NCBI GenBank assembly: GCA_019232985.1 | Contig: JAFAMW010000041.1 | Location: 1-13,628, forward strand | Direction of reading: 5' to 3' | DNA from: Roseateles sp. | GTDB lineage: Bacteria; Pseudomonadota; Gammaproteobacteria; Burkholderiales; Burkholderiaceae | DNA length: 13,628 nucleotides | Part shown: positions 1-8,346 of the stretch, piece after piece | How the letters are laid out: the number at the start of each line of letters is the position of its first letter | How positions within the stretch are numbered: the stretch's first letter is position 1 | Notes under the pieces: model-generated | What the model was told of the DNA's origin: nothing | The model's database searches: none | What the model saw: only the letters and a program-made list of their open reading frames with translations | Program-made: the position numbers and the translations under genes

Positions 1-3
1 GCT

Positions 4-19
4 TGGCACATTTCGGGCC
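4..19 (+). promoter_or_regulatory. Possible sigma-54 (-24/-12) promoter of acsA
   Basis: TGGCAC at 4-9 is followed after five bases by GGGCC at 15-19. This puts the invariant GG (5-6) and GC (17-18) at the spacing expected of -24/-12 elements. The -12 box is otherwise weak (consensus TTGCA), and the window edge hides any upstream activator sites. A start near base 30 would give a leader of about 22 nt carrying the acsA ribosome binding site. Weak prediction. Confidence 0.25.
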
Positions 20-51
20 AGTTCCGATTCGAACCCATTGGAGACAAGCGC

Positions 52-2013
<1,962 letters not shown>

Positions 2014-2077
2014 TCGAGGACGAGGTGCCCGATCTCATCGGACGTCTCGCGCCGCGCAGCGGCGTTTCCGGATTGAC

Positions 2078-2108
2078 GGCGCTCATATCGCGCAGCGATG
2101 TGAGCGCC
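2078..2108. repeat. 14-bp hairpin between convergent genes
   Basis: The left arm GGCGCTCATATCGC (2078-2091) and right arm GCGATGTGAGCGCC (2095-2108) pair over 14 bp with a single G-U-type mismatch and a GCA loop. A smaller CGCCGC-GCA-GCGGCG hairpin with the same loop lies just before it. It lies between acsA (+) and the SRPBCC gene (-), where a bidirectional terminator would be expected, but no U-tract is present. Confidence 0.75.
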
Positions 2109-2113
2109 GGCAG

Positions 2114-2152
2114 AATCCGGCGATCCTCGAGCAACCGGCCCAGGCGAACTGA
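2114..2152 (+). repeat. Direct repeat copy 2: displaced acsA tail
   Basis: Read in frame, this stretch encodes NPAILEQPAQAN followed by TGA, nearly the acsA C-terminus, but it has no start or gene body. Its codons (GCG, GAG, GCC, CAG, AAC) match the GC-rich style of acsA better than the tail now attached to acsA. It ends 3 bp before the stop of the convergent SRPBCC gene. Confidence 0.85.
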
Positions 2153-2155
2153 GCG

Positions 2156-2566
2156 TCAGCGGCCGACTTCGACGCCGGCCTTCAATCCCGCGAGCACTTC
2201 GTCGAAGTCTCCGGTGACCATCGGCCCGATCTGCTCTGCGTCGGGCCCGAACACCTCGGTCGCGTAGACGACCCGGCAGCGCCCGGGTTCGAGCGCTTCG
2301 ATGCGATGCTCGACGATCACCCGGTTCGGGCCGACGATGGTCTCGTCGGTGAAGCCTCGCTCCTCGGCGACGTCGATCAGCGTGCTCGTGAAGCCCGGCT
2401 CGCCGGGCGGCTGCATCGTGAAGGTCGAGCCCGTCGCGAACGGCCCGTGGAGCTCGATCGCGGCGATGCCGGCGTTCCAGCGCGGCCAGTTCGCGACGTC
2501 GGCGAAGGCTTTCCAGATGTCCGCGGGCGTGGCCTCGATTTCAATGCGGGTACGGTGTGACCACAT
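2156..2566 (-). CDS. SRPBCC-family protein (START/Bet v1-like ligand-binding fold)
   Basis: This is a 136-aa soluble protein with the typical layout of small polyketide-cyclase/SRPBCC proteins. An N-terminal strand with ATPADIWKAFADVANWPRW (12-30) is the hallmark 'P..VW..l.d...wp.W' segment, followed by alternating strands and a long C-terminal helix (about 117-134). Such proteins bind small hydrophobic ligands or act as cyclases or dehydratases, and no ligand can be named here. The start is supported by GGAG about 5 nt upstream on the minus strand. The gene is divergent from the solute-binding-protein gene and convergent with acsA. Fold assignment is confident; function is unknown. Confidence 0.85.
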   Translation of the reverse strand: MWSHRTRIEIEATPADIWKAFADVANWPRWNAGIAAIELHGPFATGSTFTMQPPGEPGFTSTLIDVAEERGFTDETIVGPNRVIVEHRIEALEPGRCRVVYATEVFGPDAEQIGPMVTGDFDEVLAGLKAGVEVGR

Positions 2567-2655
2567 GGCTGCTCCGTGACGTTCAGCGGCGGCGCCGCAA
2601 CGCCCACGAGCGTCGTCGATACGCGCCGGGAGATTCTTGACATGCCTCAGCTTCG

Positions 2656-2679
2656 GCTCGGCTCACAGCTCGGCTCACA
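2656..2679. repeat. Tandem duplication of GCTCGGCTCACA
   Basis: Two exact head-to-tail copies of a 12-bp unit (2656-2667, 2668-2679) lie in the 149-bp divergent intergenic region, 37 bp before the solute-binding-protein start. It could be a slippage product or a paired operator. A perfect TTGACA at 2637-2642 lies just upstream, but no acceptable -10 box follows at 16-18 bp. Confidence 0.7.
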
Positions 2680-2715
2680 ATCCGTTGCATCGAGCCGCAC
2701 CGCCCCTCCCCCGCC

Positions 2716-3234
2716 ATGCGCCTGACCTCGTTCATCGCCCTCGGCCTGCTCGCCGTCGCCACGGCGGCGCACGCCGTCACGACGCTGACGACGGTGGCCC
2801 AGGACAACTCGGCGCCGAAATTCCTCAGCACGCCGAACGGCACGGTCGGCTTCTGCGTCGACGACATCCGCCGCCTCGGCGCCGCGGACACCATCTTCGG
2901 CGTGCGCGGCCTGTCGGTGATGCCGCTGCTCGCGGCCGAGGGCGGGCTGCAGATCGACGACGCGGCGATCACGCCCGACGCGAACCTGACCAAGCTGCTC
3001 ACGGGCCGCGGGCGTTTCTTCCTCTACCGCAGCCCGGGCCTCAAGACGCTCGTGCGCAACGCCGGCCTCGAGGGCAAGTTGCGCGTGCTGCCGGCGATGG
3101 TCTACACGACGCCGCTATATTTGGTCGTATCAAGGCAGCTGCCACCCGAGATCATTCAAGCACTCGCGCGCGCCGTCGCCGAGCTCGACCGCACGGGCGA
3201 ACTCGCGCGCATCTACGAGCGCTGGAGCGACTGA
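2716..3234 (+). pseudogene. Internally deleted periplasmic solute-binding protein (SBP family 3-like)
   Basis: The 172-aa product begins with a clear Sec signal peptide (MRLTSFIALGLLAVATAAHA, cleavage after residue 20) and a first-strand region containing QDNSAPKF. It then has GFCVDDIRRLG (45-55) and goes almost directly to a second-lobe region: TIFGVRGLSVM, ANLTKLLTGRGRFFLY and LPPEIIQALARAVAELDRTGELARIYERW. Family 3 amino-acid-type binding proteins are usually about 230-270 aa. Here the part of lobe 1 between the first helix and the lobe crossover, roughly 70-90 residues, appears to be missing without breaking the frame. It probably cannot form a normal ligand cleft and is likely a decayed gene, although a reduced working protein is possible. 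No transporter permease or ATPase lies nearby and no clear ribosome binding site is seen. Codons around 3113-3160 are unlike the rest. Confidence 0.6.
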
Positions 3235-3281
3235 GCGCGGGCGCGGGCGGCCACGCCCAGCCCACCCAGGAGAAGTCACGG

Positions 3282-3818
3282 ATGACCCGGATTGCTGTCG
3301 ATATGGACGAGGTCATCGTCGATGCGTTTGCGGCCCAGTTCGACTGGTATCGGACCCGGTGCCATCACGAGCTGACGCCGGCCGACTGCGTCGGCAAGCA
3401 GCTCGCGGACCTCGTCGCGCCCGCCCTCGCGGCACAGATGCAGGACCCGCCCGTCGACGGTCGCTTTTTCGAGACGCTGCCGATCATGCGCGGCGCCGCA
3501 GCGGCCCTGCGCGCGCTGCAGACGCGCTTCGAGGTCTTCGTGACGACGGCGGCGATGGAGTTCCCGAACTCCTGCGGGCCCAAGTTCCGCTGGCTGCGCG
3601 AGCACCTGCCGTTCATCGAGCCCTCGCACATCGTGTTCTGCGGCGACAAGAGCATCGTCCACGCCGACTACCTGATCGACGACAACGTCCGCCACTTCGG
3701 CCGCTTCGCCGGCCAGGGGCTGCTGTTCACCGCCCCGCACAACGCGACGCTCGACTGGCAGCAGCGCGTCGACGACTGGGACGCGGTGCTGCGGTACTTC
3801 GAGCCTCTCAGCGCCTAG
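3282..3818 (+). CDS. 5'(3')-deoxyribonucleotidase-like HAD phosphatase
   Basis: This 178-aa cytosolic protein resembles the NT5C family, which removes phosphate from deoxyribonucleoside monophosphates. HAD motif I is VDMDEV (6-11), with Asp7 as expected nucleophile and Asp9 as acid/base. Motif II is VTTA with Thr88-Thr89. The motif III lysine is probably Lys123 in CGDKSIV, and motif IV is the acidic pair Asp133-Asp134 in YLIDDN. AGGAG at 3268-3272, about 9 nt upstream, fixes the start; longer open frames upstream are shadows. It lies 47 bp after the solute-binding-protein gene and 149 bp before the oxygenase. There is no clear functional link to either. Family call is firm; the true substrate is unknown. 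Confidence 0.85.
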   Translation: MTRIAVDMDEVIVDAFAAQFDWYRTRCHHELTPADCVGKQLADLVAPALAAQMQDPPVDGRFFETLPIMRGAAAALRALQTRFEVFVTTAAMEFPNSCGPKFRWLREHLPFIEPSHIVFCGDKSIVHADYLIDDNVRHFGRFAGQGLLFTAPHNATLDWQQRVDDWDAVLRYFEPLSA

Positions 3819-3967
3819 ACGACGTCGCGCGCCGCGGGTGTCCCTCAAACGCCCGTCGCTGGGACAAAACGTCGGGTCGCGCGGACGCGCTGCTTACCGG
3901 CGAACCGGCGCACACCTCTATGTTCGACCCAGGCAGACCCTGCGCTGCCCCGAACCGGAGGCCGCTC
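3819..3967. other. 149-bp intergenic leader of the cyclodipeptide locus
   Basis: This is the only sizeable gap upstream of the oxygenase-CDPS-MFS run, so its promoter is expected here. No convincing -35/-10 pair is visible. GTCCC...GGGAC inverted arms occur around 3840-3865 and a short direct repeat (CCGGCGAA/CCGGCGCA) around 3897-3912, either of which could be an operator. An in-frame ATG at 3920 has no ribosome binding site. Confidence 0.4.
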
Positions 3968-4939
3968 ATGCAGTTCCTTGGCGCGATTCCCGAGATCGAC
4001 CTGACCCCGCTCGCCGACGCGTCCGACCTCGGCCATCGCGCCGTCGCCGACGAGGTCCGGGTCGCCTTCACCACGGTCGGCTTCGCCTACCTGTGCGGAC
4101 ACGGCGTGCCGCCCGCGCTGACCGGCGCGGCCTTCGCCGCGGCGCGCCAGTTCCACGCCTTGCCGCTCGAACGCAAGCTGCGCGTCCGCCAGAACCGGTT
4201 CTTCCGCGGCTACCTGCCACTCGCGGGCTCGCGGCTCGCGCTGACCTCGCTCGGCGAGGCGCGCCGTCCCAACCAGAGCGAGGCCTTCGTCGTCGCCCAC
4301 GAGGTCCCCGAAAGCGACCCTGACTACCAGGCAGGCGACTGCCTGGCCGGGCCGAATCAATGGCCCGAGGACCTGCCGGGGTTCCGGCCGGCCGTGAGCG
4401 CCTATTTCGACGCGCTGCAGGCGCTAGCCCAGCGCCTGGTCCGCGTCTTCGCCGTGGCCTTCGGCCTTGCGCCGGACGGCCTGGCCGAGCTGTTTCGTGC
4501 GCCGACGATGTTCATGCGCCTTCAGCATTACCCGCGGCAGGCGCGGCGGATCCCAGCCGACCAGTTCGGCCTGGCTCCGCATACCGACTACGGCTTTCTG
4601 ACCTTGCTCGCACAGGACGACGTCCCCGGCCTGCAGGTGCAAGACCTCGCCGGTCACTGGATCGACGTGCCGCCACGCCCTGGCACCCTGGTCCTCAACA
4701 GCGGCGACATGATCAGCCGGCTCAGCAACGACTGTTTCCTGTCGACGCCGCACCGCGTGATCAACCGCTCGGGCCGTCGGCGCTACACGATCCCGTTCTT
4801 CTTCGAGCCGAGCATGCACGCGCGCATCGCGCCGCTCGCGCCTTTCCGCGACGGACCGAGCCCAGGCAAATACCCACCCATCGAATACGCCGATCACCTG
4901 ATGGCGCGGATCCGTTCGAACTACTCGATCGGCGCCTGA
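3968..4939 (+). CDS. 2-oxoglutarate/Fe(II)-dependent oxygenase, isopenicillin N synthase family
   Basis: This 323-aa cytosolic enzyme is expected to use 2-oxoglutarate and O2 to hydroxylate, desaturate or cyclise a small molecule. The N-terminal DIOX_N region starts IPEIDLTPL and includes VGFAYLCGHGV. The C-terminal jelly roll carries the iron facial triad His205-x-Asp207 (APHTDYG) and distal His262 (TPHRV), with Arg272-x-Thr274 (RRRYT) at the 2-oxoglutarate carboxylate-binding position. All metal ligands are intact and the length is normal. GGAGG at 3956-3960 sits 7 nt before this ATG. The CDPS gene starts 29 bp downstream on the same strand, so it is a likely tailoring enzyme for the cyclodipeptide. 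The alternative is an unrelated metabolic oxygenase of this broad family. Family is firm; substrate is inferred from context only. Confidence 0.92.
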   Translation: MQFLGAIPEIDLTPLADASDLGHRAVADEVRVAFTTVGFAYLCGHGVPPALTGAAFAAARQFHALPLERKLRVRQNRFFRGYLPLAGSRLALTSLGEARRPNQSEAFVVAHEVPESDPDYQAGDCLAGPNQWPEDLPGFRPAVSAYFDALQALAQRLVRVFAVAFGLAPDGLAELFRAPTMFMRLQHYPRQARRIPADQFGLAPHTDYGFLTLLAQDDVPGLQVQDLAGHWIDVPPRPGTLVLNSGDMISRLSNDCFLSTPHRVINRSGRRRYTIPFFFEPSMHARIAPLAPFRDGPSPGKYPPIEYADHLMARIRSNYSIGA

Positions 4940-4968
4940 GGCGCCGCCCTTGGCCCATGAGGAGTCCC

Positions 4969-5727
4969 ATGCAGCAACAACCCTATCTGTTCTATTCCAA
5001 GGCCTCGTTCGACGACCGCCCGCGCGACGCCGACCTGTGCGGCAAGCGCGCCGTGCTGCTCGTCAGCGTCGGCCAGGACTACCACGAGGGCGACAAGCTC
5101 GCGGCGACCGTCGAGTTGCTGAACCGCTGCGAGCTCGCCCATTGCACGATCGCCGTCGCCGACACCCTGCAGCGCCACAACGAGCCCGAACCCGACCCCG
5201 CGCGCGCGCAATGCCTGGCCCACGCCGCCGGCACGCATTGGCTGCGCCGCAACGACGCGATCCTCGGCGCGCTCAGGCCGAATTGCGAGGTCCTGCGCTG
5301 GGACGACGCGCGCGCCGACGCGGCCTACCCGGGCTGGTGCCGAGCGGTGCGCCGGGCCCACGCCGAATCCGCGCCCTACCGCGCCGCCCTGCAGCAGACC
5401 GTCGACGCGTTCGTGCAGCGTGCCGCGAAGCGCTGCCCCGACGTCGACTGCGGCGAGCTCGCCGGAAAATGCCTGAGCTACCTGCTCGAAGAATGCCCGA
5501 TCATCATGCCGCTGTGGGCCTCGCAGGGTTGCGACTACGTCGTCTATCCGCAGCCGATGACGGCGGCGATGCGCGCGACGCGCGAGCTGTTCGTTCGCGA
5601 GCGCTACCCGGGCAAGGCGCGCTGGCTGTCGCTGCGTTTCAAGCGGCGCGCGCAGGCGAGCCGGCTGCCCGTGCCCGCGGCGCTCGCCGCTCAGCTGCCC
5701 GCCACGCCGGGCGAGCCGCCGCCATGA
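4969..5727 (+). CDS. tRNA-dependent cyclodipeptide synthase (CDPS), XYP-type
   Basis: CDPSs take two aminoacyl-tRNAs and form a 2,5-diketopiperazine without ATP or an NRPS, using a Rossmann-like fold related to class I aaRS catalytic domains. The 252-aa product has the family length. The nucleophile motif is LLVSVGQDY, with Ser33 aligned to AlbC Ser37. YLLEECP provides Tyr171 and Glu175, matching AlbC Tyr178 and Glu182. VVYPQPM provides Tyr193-Pro194. Gln36 at the AlbC Asn40 position, together with Tyr-Pro, fits the XYP rather than the NYQ subfamily. A basic stretch (RAVRRAH, about 125-131) could contact tRNA. AGGAG at 4960-4964 favours the ATG at 4969 over the in-frame ATG at 4957. The stop overlaps the MFS start (ATGA), implying translational coupling. 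Amino-acid specificity is not predictable by eye. Motifs were aligned from memory of the family, without a search. Confidence 0.85.
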   Translation: MQQQPYLFYSKASFDDRPRDADLCGKRAVLLVSVGQDYHEGDKLAATVELLNRCELAHCTIAVADTLQRHNEPEPDPARAQCLAHAAGTHWLRRNDAILGALRPNCEVLRWDDARADAAYPGWCRAVRRAHAESAPYRAALQQTVDAFVQRAAKRCPDVDCGELAGKCLSYLLEECPIIMPLWASQGCDYVVYPQPMTAAMRATRELFVRERYPGKARWLSLRFKRRAQASRLPVPAALAAQLPATPGEPPP

Positions 5728-7280
5728 GCCGAGTCGGCGCACAGCGGCGCAAATGGTGGGTGCTAGGCGGCGTCGGCATCGCGAGCTTTCTCGGCACGAT
5801 CGACTTCACCATCGTCAATACCGCGCTCGCGGCGCTGCGCGCCGACCTCGGCGCGACGGTGACCGAGCTGCAATGGCTGGTCAGCGGCTTCCTGCTCGCG
5901 CTGTCGGCCTGCATGGTCGTGATGGGCCGGCTCGCCGACCTGTACGGGCGCCGCCGCGTGTTGTTCGCTGGCGCCGTCGGCTTCGGGCTCGCGTCGCTCG
6001 GCGCGGGCCTCGCGACGCAGGTCGACATGCTGATCGCGTTTCGCCTCGCCCAGGGCGTAGCCTGCGCGGTCCTCTACACGGCCTCGGGCGCGATCGTCGC
6101 CGACGCGTTCCCCGAGCAGGAGCGCGGCCGCGCGATCGGTTGGCTGTTCGGCATCAACGGCCTCGGCCTCGCGCTCGGCCCGGTCCTCGGCGGCGTGCTC
6201 GTCGGCACGCTCGGCTGGCGCTCGATCTTTCTGCTCAACGTGCCGCTGATCGCGCTGAGCCTCGCGATCTGCGTGCCGACGCTGCGCGAATCGCGCGACG
6301 CGCAGGCCGACCGCCGCATCGACTGGCCCGGCGTCGCGCTGCTCGTCGTCGGGCTGAGCACGGCCTTGCTCGCGATCGGCCAGGGCGCGCGCTGGGGCTG
6401 GACCTCACCGGCGACTCTGTGCGCCGCAGGCGTCGCGGCCGTCGCGCTCGCGCTGTTCCAACGTGTCGAGCAGGGCGCACCGGCACCTCTCCTGAAGTTC
6501 GCGCTGTTCGCGAACCGCGGCTTCGCCGGCGCGGCGCTGGCCAACGCGGCGCTCGCGTTCTTCTACGTGCTCGCGTTCTTCCTGATGCCGCTGTACCTGA
6601 GCGACGTGCTGGGCCTCGCGGGCTGGCGCCTGGGCCTCGCGCTGCTGCCGACGACGGCGACCGTCGCGCTGGTCTCGCCGCTCGCGGGCAAGCTCGCCGA
6701 CCGCTACGGCGCGCGCCCGGTCCTGCTGGCTGGCTTCGCCTGCTTCGCGCTGTCGGCGCTGCTGCAGACGCGCTTCGCGACCGACAGCGGCGCCGCGCTG
6801 GTCGCCGGCGCCTTCGCCTGCATGGGCCTGGGCTGGGCCTGCGTGCTCGGCCCGGCCACGGTGCTCGCGCTCGCCGCGGTGCCGCAGCGCATGGCCGCGC
6901 TCGCGATGGGTTCGTCCTGGACCGTCCACAACGTCGGCGGCGCGGTCGGTCTCGCGCTGGGCCTGCTGTGCTACGAGCTCGCGGCGAAAGCGCGGCTGCT
7001 GCAGGTGCTCGCGACGCAGTCGGTGCCGTCCGGCCCCTGGGTCGAACAGGCGGTCAACGACCCGGGCCACGCGCGGGCGCTGCTGCTCGAGCATGTGGGC
7101 AGCGCGATGTCGACGGCGCGCGCGAGCGCGGTCTTCGAGCAGTCCTTCCTCGCCGGCTTCCACGCCGCGATGGGCCTGCTCGCGATGGTGTCCCTGCTCG
7201 TGCTGGTGGCGCTCGCGCTCGTGCTCGACCGCCGGGCTAGCGCGGCTGCAACCAGCGCTGCGGCCCCGCGTCGTCCATAG
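5724..7280 (+). CDS. MFS exporter, DHA2 family (EmrB/QacA-like, 14 TM)
   Basis: This 518-aa inner-membrane drug:H+ antiporter-like protein is the probable exporter of the cyclodipeptide product. Visible DHA2 features are GTIDFTIVNTALAAL (24-38, motif D1 with membrane Asp27), motif A GRLADLYGRRRV (68-79), motif C in GLALGPVLGG (148-157) and a second motif A-like loop, GKLADRYGARPV (322-333). A long loop of about 55 residues (418-475) precedes the last helix, as in EmrB-type proteins. The start codon overlaps the CDPS stop. No membrane-fusion (EmrA) or outer-membrane gene is adjacent, so it would export only to the periplasm or borrow partners elsewhere. The 3' end overlaps the convergent AraC gene by 44 bp. 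Family call is firm; cargo is inferred. Confidence 0.93.
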   Translation: MSRVGAQRRKWWVLGGVGIASFLGTIDFTIVNTALAALRADLGATVTELQWLVSGFLLALSACMVVMGRLADLYGRRRVLFAGAVGFGLASLGAGLATQVDMLIAFRLAQGVACAVLYTASGAIVADAFPEQERGRAIGWLFGINGLGLALGPVLGGVLVGTLGWRSIFLLNVPLIALSLAICVPTLRESRDAQADRRIDWPGVALLVVGLSTALLAIGQGARWGWTSPATLCAAGVAAVALALFQRVEQGAPAPLLKFALFANRGFAGAALANAALAFFYVLAFFLMPLYLSDVLGLAGWRLGLALLPTTATVALVSPLAGKLADRYGARPVLLAGFACFALSALLQTRFATDSGAALVAGAFACMGLGWACVLGPATVLALAAVPQRMAALAMGSSWTVHNVGGAVGLALGLLCYELAAKARLLQVLATQSVPSGPWVEQAVNDPGHARALLLEHVGSAMSTARASAVFEQSFLAGFHAAMGLLAMVSLLVLVALALVLDRRASAAATSAAAPRRP

Positions 7281-8238
7281 CCTCGGCGCCCGCCTCGCTC
7301 GGCGCGCAGCCGTACTCGCGCCGGAACGCCCGCGTGAGCTGCGCCGGGCTGCTGAAGCCGTAGCGAAACGCGAGGTCGGCGATCAGCGGGCGCGGCGCGA
7401 TACCGGCCAGCAGCGCCGCGCGAATATGCGCAAGGCGGCGTTGCCGGATATGGGCCGCGACGCCGCCGATCGGCTCGAACAGCCGGTACAGGCGCGAGCG
7501 CGACAAGCCGACCTGCGCGCAAATGCTGTCGACCCGGAGCGTCGGGCTGTCGAGGTGCTGGTCGATATGCGCGCGCACGCGCTCGAGCAGCGTCGCGTCG
7601 ATCTCGCGCTGCGCCTGGGCGAGCGCGTTCGGCACGCCCGATAGCGCCGCGCGCAGGAAATCGAGCGTGACCGCGGCGGCGGCCGGGCGCTCGTTCGCCG
7701 AGAGCCGGCCCGCACGCTCGAACAGCGCGCGCAGATGGTCGGCGAACAGGCGCCCGAGCCCATGGTCGAGCACGGCACCGTGCAGGCCGGCCGTCGCGAG
7801 CGGCAGGCGGTCGCGCGGCACCATCAGCATCAGCACCTCGCCGGACGCGATGCTGAGCTCGTAGGGCTGGCCGAGGTCGACGAGCGCGAGCTGGCCGGGA
7901 CCGACCTCGACCTGCGCGGCGCCGACGCGGTAGAGCCAGCTGTCGGATAGCGCGAGGCGCAGGTAGAAATGGTCGAGCTGGTCGCGACGGATCTTGCGCA
8001 GCGTGCGCTGCGCAAGCCGGGCCTCGGCCGCCACCGGGTCGGCGACGAGGCGCCAGCGCCCGAGCGCGAGTTCGTCGAGGTGGATACCGCGGAAATTCGC
8101 GTCGCGGATCTCGACGTCGCGCATGCGCCGCGAGATATCGTGGTGCCTATGCTCGGCGCGCCAGGCCTCGAAGCGCTCGGCCCGTTCGTAACCGAGCACC
8201 GAGAACCGGTAGGGGTAGATCGCCTCGTCGACTGCCAT
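7237..8238 (-). CDS. AraC-family transcriptional regulator
   Basis: This is a 333-aa DNA-binding regulator. The N-terminal region (about 15-190: FSVLGYERAERFEAWR, LGQPYELSIASGEVLMLMVPRD) resembles the AraC_binding_2-type sensor domain. The C-terminal part carries two helix-turn-helix motifs, about 234-256 (VDSICAQVGLSRSRLYRLF) and about 285-308 (IADLAFRYGFSSPAQLTRAF), then a normal AraC end (YGCAPSEA). It is convergent with and overlaps the MFS gene, so it plausibly controls the oxygenase-CDPS-MFS run; that link is inferred from position. There is no clear ribosome binding site before the ATG. A GCCCG/CGGGC hairpin (8244-8259) sits where one would be. The effector is unknown. Confidence 0.9.
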   Translation of the reverse strand: MAVDEAIYPYRFSVLGYERAERFEAWRAEHRHHDISRRMRDVEIRDANFRGIHLDELALGRWRLVADPVAAEARLAQRTLRKIRRDQLDHFYLRLALSDSWLYRVGAAQVEVGPGQLALVDLGQPYELSIASGEVLMLMVPRDRLPLATAGLHGAVLDHGLGRLFADHLRALFERAGRLSANERPAAAAVTLDFLRAALSGVPNALAQAQREIDATLLERVRAHIDQHLDSPTLRVDSICAQVGLSRSRLYRLFEPIGGVAAHIRQRRLAHIRAALLAGIAPRPLIADLAFRYGFSSPAQLTRAFRREYGCAPSEAGAEAMDDAGPQRWLQPR

Positions 8239-8274
8239 GACAAGCCCGCACGCTCGGGCGCCGCGGGTCAGGCC

Positions 8275-8280
8275 ATGATA
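8275..8280 (-). promoter_or_regulatory. Candidate -10 element of the araC-type gene
   Basis: TATCAT on the minus strand lies about 37 nt before the regulator ATG, between it and the gltA terminator. No good -35 partner is seen; the corresponding position is inside the terminator hairpin, so the promoter may need an activator. Weak. Confidence 0.25.
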
Positions 8281-8290
8281 GGCGCAGGCG

Positions 8291-8316
8291 AAAAAGCCCG
8301 CGCTAGGCGGGCTTTT
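8291..8316 (-). terminator. Intrinsic terminator of the sdh-gltA operon (bidirectional)
   Basis: AAAAGCCCGC (8292-8301) and GCGGGCTTTT (8307-8316) pair perfectly over 10 bp around a 5-nt loop. Read on the minus strand it starts about 30 nt after the gltA stop and the stem is followed by TTTTT. On the plus strand it ends in TTTT, so it can also stop transcripts running rightwards from the AraC/MFS side. Confidence 0.92.
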
Positions 8317-8346
8317 GTCGATGCCGCGGCCAGGGCCGCCGCCGGA

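Noticed and set aside
2637..2642. Perfect TTGACA as a -35 box for the binding-protein gene
   Set aside because: No acceptable -10 hexamer occurs 16-18 bp downstream, so it is not reported as a promoter.
3282..3818. Nucleotidase-like gene as part of the cyclodipeptide pathway
   Set aside because: A 149-bp gap separates it from the oxygenase and its predicted dNMP substrate has no clear role in diketopiperazine synthesis.
3920..3967. Alternative upstream start (MFDPGRP...) for the oxygenase
   Set aside because: No ribosome binding site precedes it and the family N-terminus fits the ATG at 3968, which has GGAGG at good spacing.
4957..4968. Alternative CDPS start four codons upstream
   Set aside because: The strong AGGAG at 4960-4964 serves the ATG at 4969 and would lie inside the longer form; the earlier ATG has only a weak site.
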